Below, one piece after another: positions 23,773-35,163 of a stretch of 64,000 nucleotides of DNA (position 1 is its first letter; each line of letters starts with the position of its first letter). Source of the stretch: Ceratobasidium sp. AG-K (lineage: Eukaryota > Basidiomycota > Agaricomycetes > Cantharellales > Ceratobasidiaceae). The position numbers and the translations under genes are program-made. The stretch covers positions 744,001 to 808,000 of the forward strand of contig JAWNGF010000011.1 in the NCBI GenBank assembly GCA_037039685.1. The letters run 5' to 3'. The notes beneath the pieces were generated by a model, which saw nothing but the letters and a program-made list of their open reading frames with translations, searched no databases and was not told the DNA's origin.

Positions 23773-26687
23773 TTACTTCTTTCCTGAGCGGGAGGGTGCA
23801 AAAAAGCTAGCAATGTTAGCCGTCGCTTTGGCCTTGGAATTTCCCTTGCCGCTCTTGCTAGATCCCGAGTTACTGCGAGTGTCTCCTCTTGATTCTGGAG
23901 TCGGAGTGGAAGTTCTAGCGTCCGACTGTCCACTGGAGCCTGAGTTGAGTCGTTTGGCGTGTGGCGGTGGGGATATCTCCACAATGTCCGAGTCGCTACT
24001 GTCGTCCACTACTTCGTGCGCTGATGCCTTTCGTTTCGCTGTTGCAGCTGTATTAAAAAAGTCTCGCTTTGATCTGGCAGTTTTCTCTTCTTTGTATTTG
24101 GCGAATGTTGGAGATGCTGTTCTTCGCGACGCCAAGTCCCTGGATTTCTTCGTGCTACTAGTCTCGTCGGTTAGAGACTTCTTTGTTGCGGAACTGTTGG
24201 TAGCTCCTTTGGCGCTGAAGAACCCCTCAATGCCTTTTTGTCCTACTTCGAGGGCGTCCAAACCAGCGAATCCAAGTGCGATGTTGATTACGCCTACACT
24301 AAGATCACCTGTACCTGGGAGCAACGTACGCCAGAGCTTCTCTGCAGGAGCGAGAATAGTTGCAGCGCTAAATGCTCGGGCGAATGGAAAGGCTATTTGC
24401 TTGGACCTTGGAGCGGCGCCACCTAAATAATACGAATTGTGTGACCCTGCATTTTATACCCCGCACACGGAAGCTAGAAGGAGAGCGCACCTTGCCTAAC
24501 ATGCAAGACCAGCGTACGTGGCCAAACGCTCGCGTTGACCTTGCGAGCATCTGTGAGACGGACAGCAAGTTCGGCCGATAGCACAGCGAGCCAGTGGCGT
24601 GCTTGTTCCGTTGTAGTAATTGCTGGACGAACGTTTTTCGATGCCATCATCGACTTGAGCGCAGTTCGCTCCTTGACTAGCGAAGGTGCCAAAAATTGTG
24701 CATTCAGTACTAATGCGTTGAACAAGGGACCCGGGGGAATTACCTTCACTATAGTCTATTCCCTGCAGGGGGGTGAGAACTGATGGGCACAATGATAGAA
24801 GAAAGAACCTACTCGCAAAACATTCCAAACCCAAATTGACTCCTCTCCGAACCTCCGTTGCATATCCTCTGGGAATCAAAAGAAGTTGGCCCACGGCCTA
24901 GAGTGGGGTTGGGCCCAGGCATACTCACCAAGTTCGATTTCCCGAAGCTCCGAGACGGTCGTAGCCCCAAACTTGGCGGCGATTGCATCACCTAGCTTAC
25001 CGCCTAAGAATCGAATCTATGACAGCCGCACAAAGATCAGGGCGGGAAACGGTAGTAGTGTGGATCACTCACTTTTTGGAATGGCATAGGGCCCAAGTAT
25101 CCAGGTATGGCTGCATTGCGCAGTACGGTCTGTGCCATCGGTTTGCGATACGATGCCGACAGCTAACCGGAAATATTAGTCTAACCTAATCACAAGCGCA
25201 TCCGATTTGGTATGCACCTTGGCGAGCATTTTATTCCTAGCAATCCCCTAAAAAATTGCCACTTGAGTAGATCTAGAAGACTGTGAATCATCGAGGACAT
25301 ACTGCGGAGAGTGTGTATCCCAACTTCTCGAACGTAGCTTGCCGGGTGGTTCGCATCAGTTCAGCACCTATCGATAAGGCCACGTCGTGCCAGGTCGGAG
25401 GAGAGTCGCTTCCCGGCTCCGCTAGGTCCGGCGCCGGTAAATCGATATCATCATTAGGAGTAGGGGGTCTTGATCTTGGTATATCGTCCTCAGTGACCTG
25501 AAATGAGGTTGTCCGATCGCTTAGCAATGACGCGTCCGTTCTCGACTCTTTCTCGCCCGATGATTCTGGAGAGACTGGTACTACGTGTGTCTCCAAAACG
25601 GCCCAATCAATCTGTTCTGGGGGAGGAGGGAGAGGCGTGTCGAGATCAAATGGGCCGGGCGGTAGTTGGAGTTGCGGATATCGCTCGAGCATAAGCGCAC
25701 GAACGGGTACAGTATAGTCGATGAACACTAAATATGAAATCAGCAAGAAGAAACTTTGGAAGAGAAGTACCAACCTTCGTCGATTGAGGCCTTTTCTGAG
25801 ATTTAGTCACATGTAAGTCGATGATTGGATTGTCGGACGCAATCACGCACCAATTTCTCCTCCCACCGGCATCATATCTTGGAATAGTTGAAATACTCGG
25901 GCACTTTCACGACGATAATGATCCAAGGAGACCTGATCTGACTGAATGAGTGTTCAAGATCCAATTCTCCGAGGCTTAGGCGAACCTTGTGAGTAGAGGG
26001 ACTCGGGCTATCCCAATATTGCGGTTCACTATCGCCCTCTTTATAGGTCGCAACGTGAACGGCCATCAGATTTGGGCATTTCTTCTTCGCTTCCACGGCC
26101 TACACGTCGTGCAAGTTGGGTGAGTATACCTTTGATTGGCTTTAATCTGGAGAGTTGCATACTGATTCGTGCCTAGTAATTCCAAACTTGCGGGCAGGAT
26201 AATTTACGGCAATCTGAGTTAAAAGTCAGGCGATTGCTGCTTAAACGGGAGTAGAAGTACATACAAGGTTGGTCCATTGTTGGACCACCAAGGGCTGCTC
26301 AGGATCTATGTTGAGCCGAACGCGCTCACACCTAAGTAAGGGTACTGAATATCAATATAGTAATGTAGATATCCCACTAGCACTTACGAAGCATAAAACG
26401 CATCGCTATCACATAGTGCAATTACACGGCTGCTCAACAAGATATTCAGTTCAGAAGTCTGGATGGCATAATTTACTCGCAGGTCTTACAGAGGGTTACT
26501 ATGGGCAAGGCGCGTTAGTTGAATGGTATCGATGGGTCAAAATACAAGAGACTCACTGAACGCCGGTGTTCGTCGTGTGTAAGTGTCTATAGGTGAGTGT
26601 CGGGAATAACTCCCCATCCCCCAACGTGTTCATTCGACCTTTTCCCTTGAGCGTGCTCCTGGGACGTGAAGGGGATGGAGGAGCCAT
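23773..26687 (-). CDS. DNA polymerase eta (Y-family translesion polymerase, Rad30 type)
   Basis: Error-prone polymerase that copies past UV dimers. From ATG 26687: TLTYRHLHTT, SRVIALCDSDAFYAS joined to CERVRLNID (catalytic Asp and steric gate region), VVQQWTNL, IAVNYPARKFGITRHE, AKKKCPNLMAVHVATYKEGD, VSLDHYRRESARVFQLF, EKASIDE joined to VFIDYT (catalytic SIDE acids), IGAELM...LGYTLSA, ARNKMLAKLGDAIAAKFGA, EESIWVWNVLRGIDYSE, KSMMASKN and little-finger ARHWLAVLSAELAVRLTDAR. The join after TYRHLHTT is unresolved. The C-terminal region (23773-24324) has no cysteine at all, so the UBZ ubiquitin-binding zinc finger of yeast and human pol eta is missing. It instead has three FF motifs (IEGFFSA, KRDFFNT, IASFFAP) resembling PCNA-binding ends and an acidic SDSDIVEI, a SUMO-binding-like stretch. 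Confidence 0.9.
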
Positions 26688-27931
26688 ATTGCTTGTCGCC
26701 ACAACTGTGGCCTTGGTGGATGACTCTGGTAATGGTGGGCGCCTGATAATGTTGTTCCAACGGTGATCAGCTGATGAACTCTCACGGATCCGGCAAACAC
26801 GACTCACGTGGGTCCTCCGATAAAAAGTCACGTGTTGACAGATCGGATGTCGAACACTTTTACCCCCACTAATGATAGCGAATGTCAGCGCGCGCGCACA
26901 TAGTCGTTTCAGGTATTCTCCTTTCCCAAAACCATGTGGACGAAACTTCCGAATCAGAAAACCGGGCTAGACTGAGCAAGAAAGCTTTGTACCCGCATGC
27001 TGACGACTGGTGCGGTGCAAGCAAACTACTGGACTGGCGGATTATAAAAATAGCAGGTAGGCAGTCATAGTCAAACACTCCTATCCGCGCTGGCCTTTCT
27101 CGGTCTCTTTTGGTTATTCGCATCTCATGCCAGGTCCTCTTGGTTCCTACACGTAGAAGCTGTCCTTTCAGACCGACATTCCTATCTGTTCGGTCTGAGC
27201 TGCGAGTATGAGCCAAGGGCGAGCTGTGCTTGGGATACGAACATCTCAAGGCATGCGCGAGACTCTGATTCCTCATATCGCGTCTTTGATGGTTGGGCAT
27301 GCCGTTGTGGCTTTCGCTGGCAATCACCACCGGCTTGAGCGGATCGTCCAGCAACTGCAGCCTCATTAGATAGACCTCCTAGCTTACGTCAGGGCTGCGC
27401 AGCCTCCACAAGTAACCAGCGTTCGCGGGCTTCTCGTATCCTAACGTCTTATCGCTCTCACCGCGAGGGTACGCCTTCGCCATGCAGCTACATTATTTGC
27501 AGTATTGCATTAGAGCCATAGCCTATGAAATACCGCACGTTATCCAAGTCCTGTGCCATGTATTCGCTCTTGTATCATCTCGCGCCCTTCCTCTAGCCAC
27601 CTATGATTTTAGTTGGTCACTAGGCCGTACACTATTCGGTGCTGGTGGGCTACTCATATGTGCCTAGGGTGAAGTCTGTACGGTGATGTCGACATTAGTG
27701 GGTGCAATGCGAGGTTGAGTGGTTGTATCTCTATGTAGTAGAAAGCAACACGAGGATCCAATATATGCCGTATTAACGATTAAAAACGAAACGGTATCCT
27801 AAAGTCAAACAACAGATGTCCAAAACGAGCGTGTGTGAAAGACAAAATAGGTCTCCGAAAATTCGAGTCCGTTCGCAGCAAAGTCAGCGCTAGGCAAAGT
27901 TCGTACGGTGAAATGTCGGCCGGAATTGTAA
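26688..27931. other. 1.2-kb stretch between pol eta and the C78 peptidase genes
   Basis: Contains the pol eta promoter (minus) and the 3' flank of the next gene. A minus frame at 26869-27366 (165 codons) has no recognised domain and is treated as unproven. Nothing else seen. Confidence 0.4.
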
Positions 27932-30713
27932 CTACGACTTGGGAGCCGGGGAAACGGTGATGCGCTCGCTGCGAACAACCTTGCATGCGTCACGTTCTAG
28001 CCCTGTTAGTGGCGCTGTCATCGGGAACCACAATATCTGGTATTGGTTCTTCTTGCTGTCAACCCCAAAATCCAGTCAGTACCTGGCACGGTTCCCCAAG
28101 AGGATAAGCCCACCTAAGCTGAGAGGGTGTGACCCTAAACGCAGAGAGCACTCGTCCGAGGTCGAGGCCTTGAGCTACATCGAAGGGGACTGTGGACGAC
28201 GGAAGACCTCGTTTCTCATCAGGCTTAGCGCTCACGCTGGCCTCTCGCCGAGAGCCAGACTCTTTGCGCTTCCTATCCTCAGTCATAGATCCACCCAGTC
28301 TGTGGCCTTTTCCTTTCCCCGCCGCCTCCCAATCGTCCGGCTCCGCACTTCCACTGCGTACACGCTTTGACGCCTGTTCGTCAAGTGGCGTACGAGATCG
28401 TCGCTTGATTACTCGCTTGAAGAAGTCTTTGGCTTTGGTGGGCGAAGGATGATGGTGATGGTGATGGTGATTCCCCGGCGCCGATAGAGTACTCGAGTCG
28501 GGAGGTGGGAAAGCGGCCGCTTGAACCTTGAGTCCTGCTTTACGAAGTCCCGTATTTGGCCGCCTGTCGACACGAAAATCTCAGTTTCTAGTCTCTCCGA
28601 CTCCATATATAGGCATAAAGGCAGTTCGAAATAGACAACCGGTAATCACTCACCATGCGGGATCGTAAATCAGCACGTTCACATCCCCAGACGGAGTAAA
28701 CTCAACACCGACAACTGTTCTAGAGTGACCTTTGTGCTGTAGTACGACCGGCATCCTGGAGCTCATGTACACGCTGGAAGGGGCCACAGTAACTCCTCCT
28801 GAACCTGAGCTGAGATCGTTGGAATGCCCCGTGAAGTGTGCGGTAAGCCATTGAACCAGTGCCATGTGGGCTATAGTTACAATATCAGCCCATCTGCATA
28901 CCATAAATGTTATGAAATTGGGGTGATCCACATACCATAACCGTTGTTCGGAAAGTCTACTAGCCGAGCACTACATGCGGAGGATATAGTACATGTTACG
29001 TCAGTAAGTACAGACAACTTATTGGAAAGAAAACGTACGGAATTCCTCTCGAGGTAAAGGCTACATAGAGCTCTAAACGCAATAGAAGCATACATCCCGA
29101 TATTCCCCAGGGCGTGCATTCAAGTGCGATGTCGGCGGTTGTTAAATCGGCGTGAAAGTAGCGGAGATTGGATTAGCCGGTGTGATTAAGAGCATCCACA
29201 TGATTAAGTTATTCCCAAGTGTTCCAGATGCGAGCGATGGAGGAACCAGTAAAGAAGCGCAATCGCAAGCGAGTGAGAGTTGTGTATCCATTTCATCCGT
29301 AAAAAAGCACGTCCCACAATGAACATAAGGATGGATTGATGCGAATCAATAAACGAGAACTAAGCTACATCGTTAATCAACGCACCTGCTGTACCGATCC
29401 ACTTCCTGGTCCCAACCAGGCGATTCCGAAGTTGTCCAGCACCGTGCGTGTCATATCCTGTATGGCGTAGAATGTATCGTGCAGCAGACAGGGAGTAGTA
29501 ACTAGGGTCAGCAACGCGGTATGGAGTGAACTTATTAGGAAAACGGCGTAAAATAAGTTGACTGAATAAGTACAGACGTAGTGAACCTTGTATGAGCCGT
29601 ATTGATCCGTCCGGCGCGGGCAAGCATGGCGACAGGTCACCAGATGTGTCAAAACAGAGGCTCTACTGACGAACAGCCATGTTTCGGACTGGGCCCTCCA
29701 TTTAGCCACTCCCATCCAAATGGATCCATATCTGCATGCAACCCAGATGTCGTTCCCCAGCCGCGGAAACGCCACCTCGTCCAAAGAAGGGCTTATAATG
29801 AGGTAGGGAAAACATACCTCGGCGCCAAGCATCCTCAATCCATGACTGCAGATTTCTCACGCCTGGGGGGCCGCATGGGTCGCTCATAAGCAGGTCCCGG
29901 TACTCCGGGCGCGTGGTTTGTGCCGCGAGCGCACTACACGCCATGAGAAAGTTTCGATATCCACAACCCCTAGAAATATTGAATTTTGGTTAGATTTCTG
30001 TGGCAACGGAAATGGCATTGCATTTCAGCCGTTATTGCGAAATTCCCAACATCGAAGCAAGTTGCAGCGCCGCGTGGTAAGAACAGGCAACAAATACCCG
30101 TCCAACATGCGTGATACCTCCGCAACCAACGGTCTAGGCCAACACGACTGGCTACTGATTAACCGACGTACTCACCACCCTAAATCCCAAAGCTCCGTTC
30201 CGTAATGAGCAATCAACGGTATGCACAGTGCCCCGCCTCCCGATCCTGGTTTTTGAAGTGCCCGCGCCAGTATCTGGATGATCCCCGGGCTAATGATGCG
30301 ACTGGGTGGCGGCGAGGGACAGCCAGGATGCCAAAACGTGCTTTCCCGCGGCTTCTGCGGATTCGAAGCTTGGAGGTTAGAGCGGCCTGTAGGTTTGCGG
30401 CGATCAGGCGATGAGGGCCGTGCGAGACCTGCGGTAGCAATGATCGGGATTAACGAGCAGGGCGGGATTAGCGAAGAGGTGCTCACTAACTGCAAGTTGA
30501 GCATCAAGCTCGCTAACTGCCAGTCCGTCACCACTACCGAAGTGGGCCTCGTAATGGGTCTGGCGATCCTCCACAGAAAGTTCGTGCAACGGTTCCCGAC
30601 ACAATTCACAAGCTATATAGTCCCTAAATAGGTTTAGAACCAAAATGTACATAACTTATTTCACCAACTCACCCGTCCCCATCGTCAGCAGTGAGGACGA
30701 CGGATTCGCTCAT
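27932..30713 (-). CDS. Zup1/UFSP-like C78 cysteine peptidase with N-terminal zinc finger
   Basis: Probable deubiquitinase or ubiquitin-fold peptidase; family members with this finger cut K63 ubiquitin chains in DNA-damage signalling. ATG 30713 (MSESVVLTADDGDG) precedes a C2H2 finger (IACELC...DRQTHYEAHFG). The C78 domain follows: GIIQILARALQK, AHYGTELWDLG joined to GCGYRNFLMACSAL (active-site Cys), GVRNLQSWIEDAWRR, GYDTHGAGQLRNRLVGTRKW, LYVAFTSRGIP, RLVDFPNNGY, HMALVQWLTAHF, VVLQHKGHSRTVVGVE (catalytic His) and VLIYDP (Asp). A long basic insert with a run of seven His then SPTKAKDFFKRVIKRRSRTP precedes the conserved end NQYQILWFPMTAPLT. Introns 29458-29817 (360 bp) and 29073-29385 (313 bp) are six times the local norm. 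The stop is at 27932-27934. Confidence 0.85.
28455..28475 (-). repeat. Natural seven-histidine codon run
   Basis: Alternating CAC/CAT codons (atggtgatggtg... on plus) read as seven His between PGN and PSPTKAKD in the C78 peptidase insert. The run is in the frame of the gene, so it is genomic and not a cloning tag. Confidence 0.75.
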
Positions 30714-30902
30714 GGTGGTCAGGTACAGGCCAAAGGGTGTTTGTTTCCATCCCCACGTCACCTCTTGTCATTACACATGCTCTATTTATGGCATAGACTC
30801 CATTGCCAATCGGGAGCCGATCGCGGAGTAATTAGAACCTTTCCCAAATCCGGGCTCGAGGCATACATTTCATATTTCAACGGAGCCGCAAAAACATACA
30901 GG
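30714..30902. other. Short spacer, ARL fusion 3' end / C78 peptidase promoter
   Basis: About 190 bp between the stop of the ARL fusion and the start of the peptidase gene, both on the minus strand. Nothing else seen. Confidence 0.4.
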
Positions 30903-32196
30903 TCACTTGCGTACACAATCCCGGGCTATCAGGTTCGGCAGTGACTTCTTATCCGGCAACACCATATTCTCTTTTGCACCGGGAGTCATGATTACTTCCT
31001 TCCAGTAGTAATCAGCCCAAAGATTCCCGTCGACAACAAACGGATTCAGGAGCAAAAAGCGACAAAAATCTTGGTTCCCTTCAGATTCAGTCGGGATATC
31101 CCGAGGCATACTCTGCATGCCAAAGTGAACTATTTGAATCCAGAAGTACGTCATTGTAATGTGGAATGTCCGTCCAGTTGTTTGAGGACTTGTTTTGATA
31201 TATTTTTCAAGACCGTCGAATATCATTGTTTTGCCTATAAATACCATGAATCCCCGTGGCGTCACTGCTAACGTAACTTACCTTTTTGTCTTCCATGCGT
31301 TTTTAGGATCGTAAAGGCTATCCTAATGTGCGTATAGTGGTCCCACGAAGGCAGGTTGATCGTCTGAAACGCCTGAAGAAACTCGCCTGGGGGAAGGTCT
31401 TTGGATGCTCGTTCTACCCAAGAATCAAGCTTTTGAGCCAACCCATCGTTGGGTGTTTGTGTGGGTGGCGATTTGGGCGCCAACTGCCCTGGTTCAACCT
31501 CAGACAGGCTATCGTGGAGCCAGTCCATCGCGGGGGTAAGCATTGTCAAGTAGTTTTCTACGACCAGGGACGTAGCGAATACGGCGCAAGAGGGCCGGGT
31601 GGATATAAAAGATGCAAGCTGGATGCGTACTTCGTCCAGTTTCATCGCATTTGGAAGATCTTGCTTGTTCGCGAGGCTAAGTAACGGGATTAGGCTCAAG
31701 CCTCGATGACGGTGTAATCACTTGCATTAGACACGGTATAGGTTTGGCATCACTTGGCTTATCCTTCTCGACGATATCCAGCATAATCTTCAACTCTTCT
31801 TTCGCCTCGGCCAAGCGTTCACGGTCGTTCGAATCAAGGATCCATACAAGTGCCTCTGTGCCCTCTGTATAATGGCGTAGCAAGGGTCGAATCTTGTCGC
31901 AGCCGCCTACATCCCAGCAAGTCAGATACAAAGGCCCACGACGTCCTGAGGTAGGGGCTTTAACGGTCTCGACATTGAAGCCTAAGTGCGAGATAAGATT
32001 AAGCATACTCAACAGATGTATCAAACCACTTGCCAATCGTTGGAATTGTAGTTACGATTTCCCCCAGATGCAACCGATACAAAAAGGTTGTTTTACCAGC
32101 GGCATCAAGCCCAACGATCAAGACTCGCTTTTCATTTTTCTTTGAAGGGAAAAGGCGGGCAAGGAAATCTGGGAGCATGTCGCGATGCAGCAGCAC
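30903..32196 (-). CDS. ARF-like GTPase with a C-terminal extension domain
   Basis: N-terminal half is a complete ARF/ARL fold: [20 protein letters not shown] (P-loop), VTTIPTIG joined to FNVETV (switch I), [19 protein letters not shown] (switch II), [34 protein letters not shown] (NKQD) and CAVFATS. The start can be 32196 or 32178; neither gives Gly2, so the usual N-myristoyl anchor is absent. After about 190 residues the frame continues for nearly 200 more: [80 protein letters not shown] and [12 protein letters not shown]. This half looks globular and conserved in character but I cannot name it. Intron 31982-32033 uses a GC donor (gcaagt...ttag). Role inferred: trafficking GTPase with a built-in effector or regulatory module. 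Confidence 0.82.
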
Positions 32197-33270
32197 AGGT
32201 TGAAAGCGTAAGTAGGGGATCTCTCAGTCGACCTTTATAAGTTCTCGAGTTGAGCAATAGGAACAAAGTCTAACGTGTTGAACACGTACTATGCACAGCT
32301 TTCGCAATCGGAGCAATGCGGTGGATGAGGTCGAGTCATGGCGACTGTCAAGCTTAGATCCCCTCGAGGCGATGCGTGTGCTTGAATGTCCCGTGATCGA
32401 ACGCAGGTACTGGCAGGTGGGGAGAGAAATCATCTTCTAATTAAACTGGTATTTAGTGCTCCATGGGCGTTTATAATTATTATGCTTTACTGTAAGAGTC
32501 AATTTACACCCGATCGCCAACTCCGTTACGTATATGCGGGTAATCCGCACCAAGCATGACCCGCCTGTGCGGGTCAGCGCGCGGAGCAGTGCGAACACGG
32601 TACCATACCAAGAAGCAGCCCGCTGATTCGTGGATGTCGGTTAGCGCCACAGTCTTCTTGACGAGTATATGGGAAGTTTACCGTGTCTAATAATGGCGAA
32701 GCTGTTTCAGCCCCCAACCACCGGAAGCCACTAGTCCTGTCTCGCCGCTCTGGGAAAGGCCTCCAGTGAGGGTGCAATGACTTTCCTTGTGTTAATGCCT
32801 CCGCCTAGTGCGTGTACTTATGCGTACATATGCCAAATAGAGCATAAATCTAACAGTTATGCGAGCGAAGTGTACTCAGTCGGCAATCCAGTCAGAAAGC
32901 AAAATTAGTGGAATAGGGCAATGCGCTGGAAACGCCGTTATACAAGCTAGGCAGTGGCCTTGTTAAGTTATTGTAACACAGGGGTATACTATTCGTAACT
33001 GCCAATATTCCAGAGCTTGTTATCCCTCAGCTAGTAGGTTGTTCAATTACAGTATCAACCCAATACTGAATATGAGAGTGCCTTGTGAACAAGCCGGCTC
33101 GGGTCGGACCATCTTATCATCCGACCAGCAAACCTGTTCCAATGGCAATCCAAAACCCAAGGCCAGGTGTCCAGTCACGGGTGGTTCTGATATGAGCACT
33201 AATCCATATACATGCTGTCACGCTTTCACATCAAGCTCCTGGAATCATGACTAGATCAAGCGCTCGGAAT
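32197..33270. other. 1.1-kb intergenic stretch
   Basis: Upstream of the ARL fusion and downstream of the SET gene. No supported gene; open frames are short and unlike known families. Confidence 0.4.
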
Positions 33271-34848
33271 TCAAGCCAGACCCCCAGTTCCGCCCACTCG
33301 CTCGGGTTCACGAGTGCCCCAGGCGGCATGGCTTTCCGGTGAATTCATTATTTGGAGTGCAGTTCGGCTGGGCTGACTGTCTGGTCCGAGTTCAATTCCG
33401 TACCATTTATGGGCTAGTTTGGCCCATTGCCGAGCTGCCTTTGCGCTGTATAGGGGTTAGGAGGATAATGTGGTGAATGGGCAAGCACTCACTCGCTATG
33501 CGCGGCTGCTACATGTGCCGCGTCAGCAGCTAGTTGCCCCCGCCTGCCGTCCGATTAACGCGAGTTATAATTAAACCTGACGCACTTACTCGCTAATATA
33601 TCCTTCAGCCTCTCCAATCGCCCATATCCGCCTCGCAATCTTGATTGCCTCCGAGCCCTTGATGCTATCGCTTCCCCACCTATCACTCAGCGACGTCAAC
33701 TCACTAGTCCCTTACACTGGCCTGAAACTCACATAGAAAACATCGAATACGCGTCAACTAGCTGTAATAACCGCTTGTCCGATGCAGCCGACTCGGTCTC
33801 GTTCGCAGCACATACATCGCATGCACAGTCAAAGTGATACGTTTCCTTGAGATACGCCCTATATTTCACCGCGATAAACAAACCAAGTGGGTAGGCTACA
33901 AAAATGGACGTACTGTCGATCACTGCGCCGGCGTTTGGTGTTTGTGTAAGTAGTTAAGATTTCCTACGCCGTTGACTTGAGTAACAGCTCAACCTCAAAT
34001 ACTACTGTGCTCACCTGTCCTTTGCGAATGTCCCGGATTGCATGTACCACTGCCCTCACAAAATTAGTAAACGCTCTCCTGTTAACAACTCCGACTAACC
34101 CAATACGCCTTCGTCCTCTCGCCAGCTATATACAGCACCAAACGCTCTCGAGCACCCATGGTTCAATCGCGCCGTACGAGGAAATATCCCAGTTCCTCTT
34201 GCCCCCGCCGAAATTGCATTAGTCTGGAAAATCTCAAAGGGAATCTGGTCGGGTGCGATATTGGGTTTGGCGTAGGAGAGGGCGTAGAAGCTGTTCTGGT
34301 CTTCTGGGGAGAGCGAACGAACTTGCCGATAAATGAGCGTTGAGGGATTCTCTTGTGCTAATTCGGCGAGTATGAATAAAGAACGGGAAGGAGAGAAGAA
34401 GGCGTACGTCGAGTCGGGACAACAAACAAAGGCTTTTCGGTAATCAGGTGTTCACCCGGCTACTCCCCGTCAAAGTCAGTCTTGCTCCACTACTGGGCTT
34501 GCGACGCGCACCTTGATATCCCGGTTCGCAATGACACCTTTCCCCCGGCCTGGAATGTCGACCACATCAAAGGGAACGCCGCCTGCCTCGCGGCACTTCC
34601 CGCCTTGCGCGCCGAGAAAGGAACACGGGTAAAGACATTGTAGATGGCACTTGTGACACCGGGCGCGAATATGTTGACAGCCGCTATACTAATTATGGCA
34701 ACCAAGAGGGCGGGCAAAATTGGCGTCGGTTGCCCCGCCTTCGCGCTCTTTTGTTGTGTCAGTCGGTGGTCATGTTTGCCTAAACAGGACGTTACAATAC
34801 CTTGGACTTATTATGGGGTGCACCATCTTTCTTTTTATTTGGCGACAT
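33271..34848 (-). CDS. SET-domain protein with N-terminal membrane segment
   Basis: Likely protein lysine methyltransferase of the SET/SMYD-like group. ATG 34848 gives MSPNKKKDGAPHNKSK; the next exon encodes a hydrophobic stretch (ILPALLVAIISIAAVNIFAP) that could span a membrane. After a 57-bp intron: GGKCREAGGVPFDVVDIPGRGKGVIANRDI (SET start, GxG cofactor loop), ITEKPLFVVP, TLIYRQVRSLSPEDQNSFYAL, FEIFQTNAIS, RLNHGCSRAF (canonical NHSC, here NHGC), AVVHAIRDIRKGQ, EILTTYTNT and the post-SET zinc-binding YHFDCACDVC. The C-terminal part is helical (IKIARRIWAIGEAEGY; KAARQWAKLAHKWYGIELGP) and ends at 33271-33273. No MYND finger is visible. About eight introns were needed, so minor boundary errors are likely, but the motif order is clear. 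Substrate unknown. Confidence 0.8.
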
Positions 34849-35163
34849 GACTACCGTGGAAAGAGGATGGAATGTGTATCCAGGTACAGGCAATTGTAGA
34901 TCAATATGTCCAGGAACCGAGTAGGGATGAAAGCAAGCACCAAGCCTTGACTACGAGAGGTTTGATCGTAGAGTGAAGGATGCAACGGTTGAAGGATCTC
35001 GAGCACACGGTGGTGGTCAAGTACAACAAAGCGCCCGGGCTATGAGTTATCACAGGCGCAATCGGGATCAAGTCTCCGCGTGTACAGCTTTCTATAGGTG
35101 TATACACGTGTATTACAACATCGTCACAAAGATATATATTGTCAGGATAAGAATAAGCGCGTG
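34849..35163. other. Spacer between SET gene and ALKBH7-like gene
   Basis: 315 bp: SET promoter and 3' flank of the dioxygenase. No other gene seen. Confidence 0.45.

Noticed and set aside
28446..28480. His7 run as a vector or tag contaminant
   Set aside because: It is embedded in a continuous host exon of the C78 peptidase with flanking sequence in the same frame.
33366..33400. tRNA-like B-box phrase (gagttcaattccg)
   Set aside because: It lies inside the last exon of the SET gene and no cloverleaf or A box could be found upstream.
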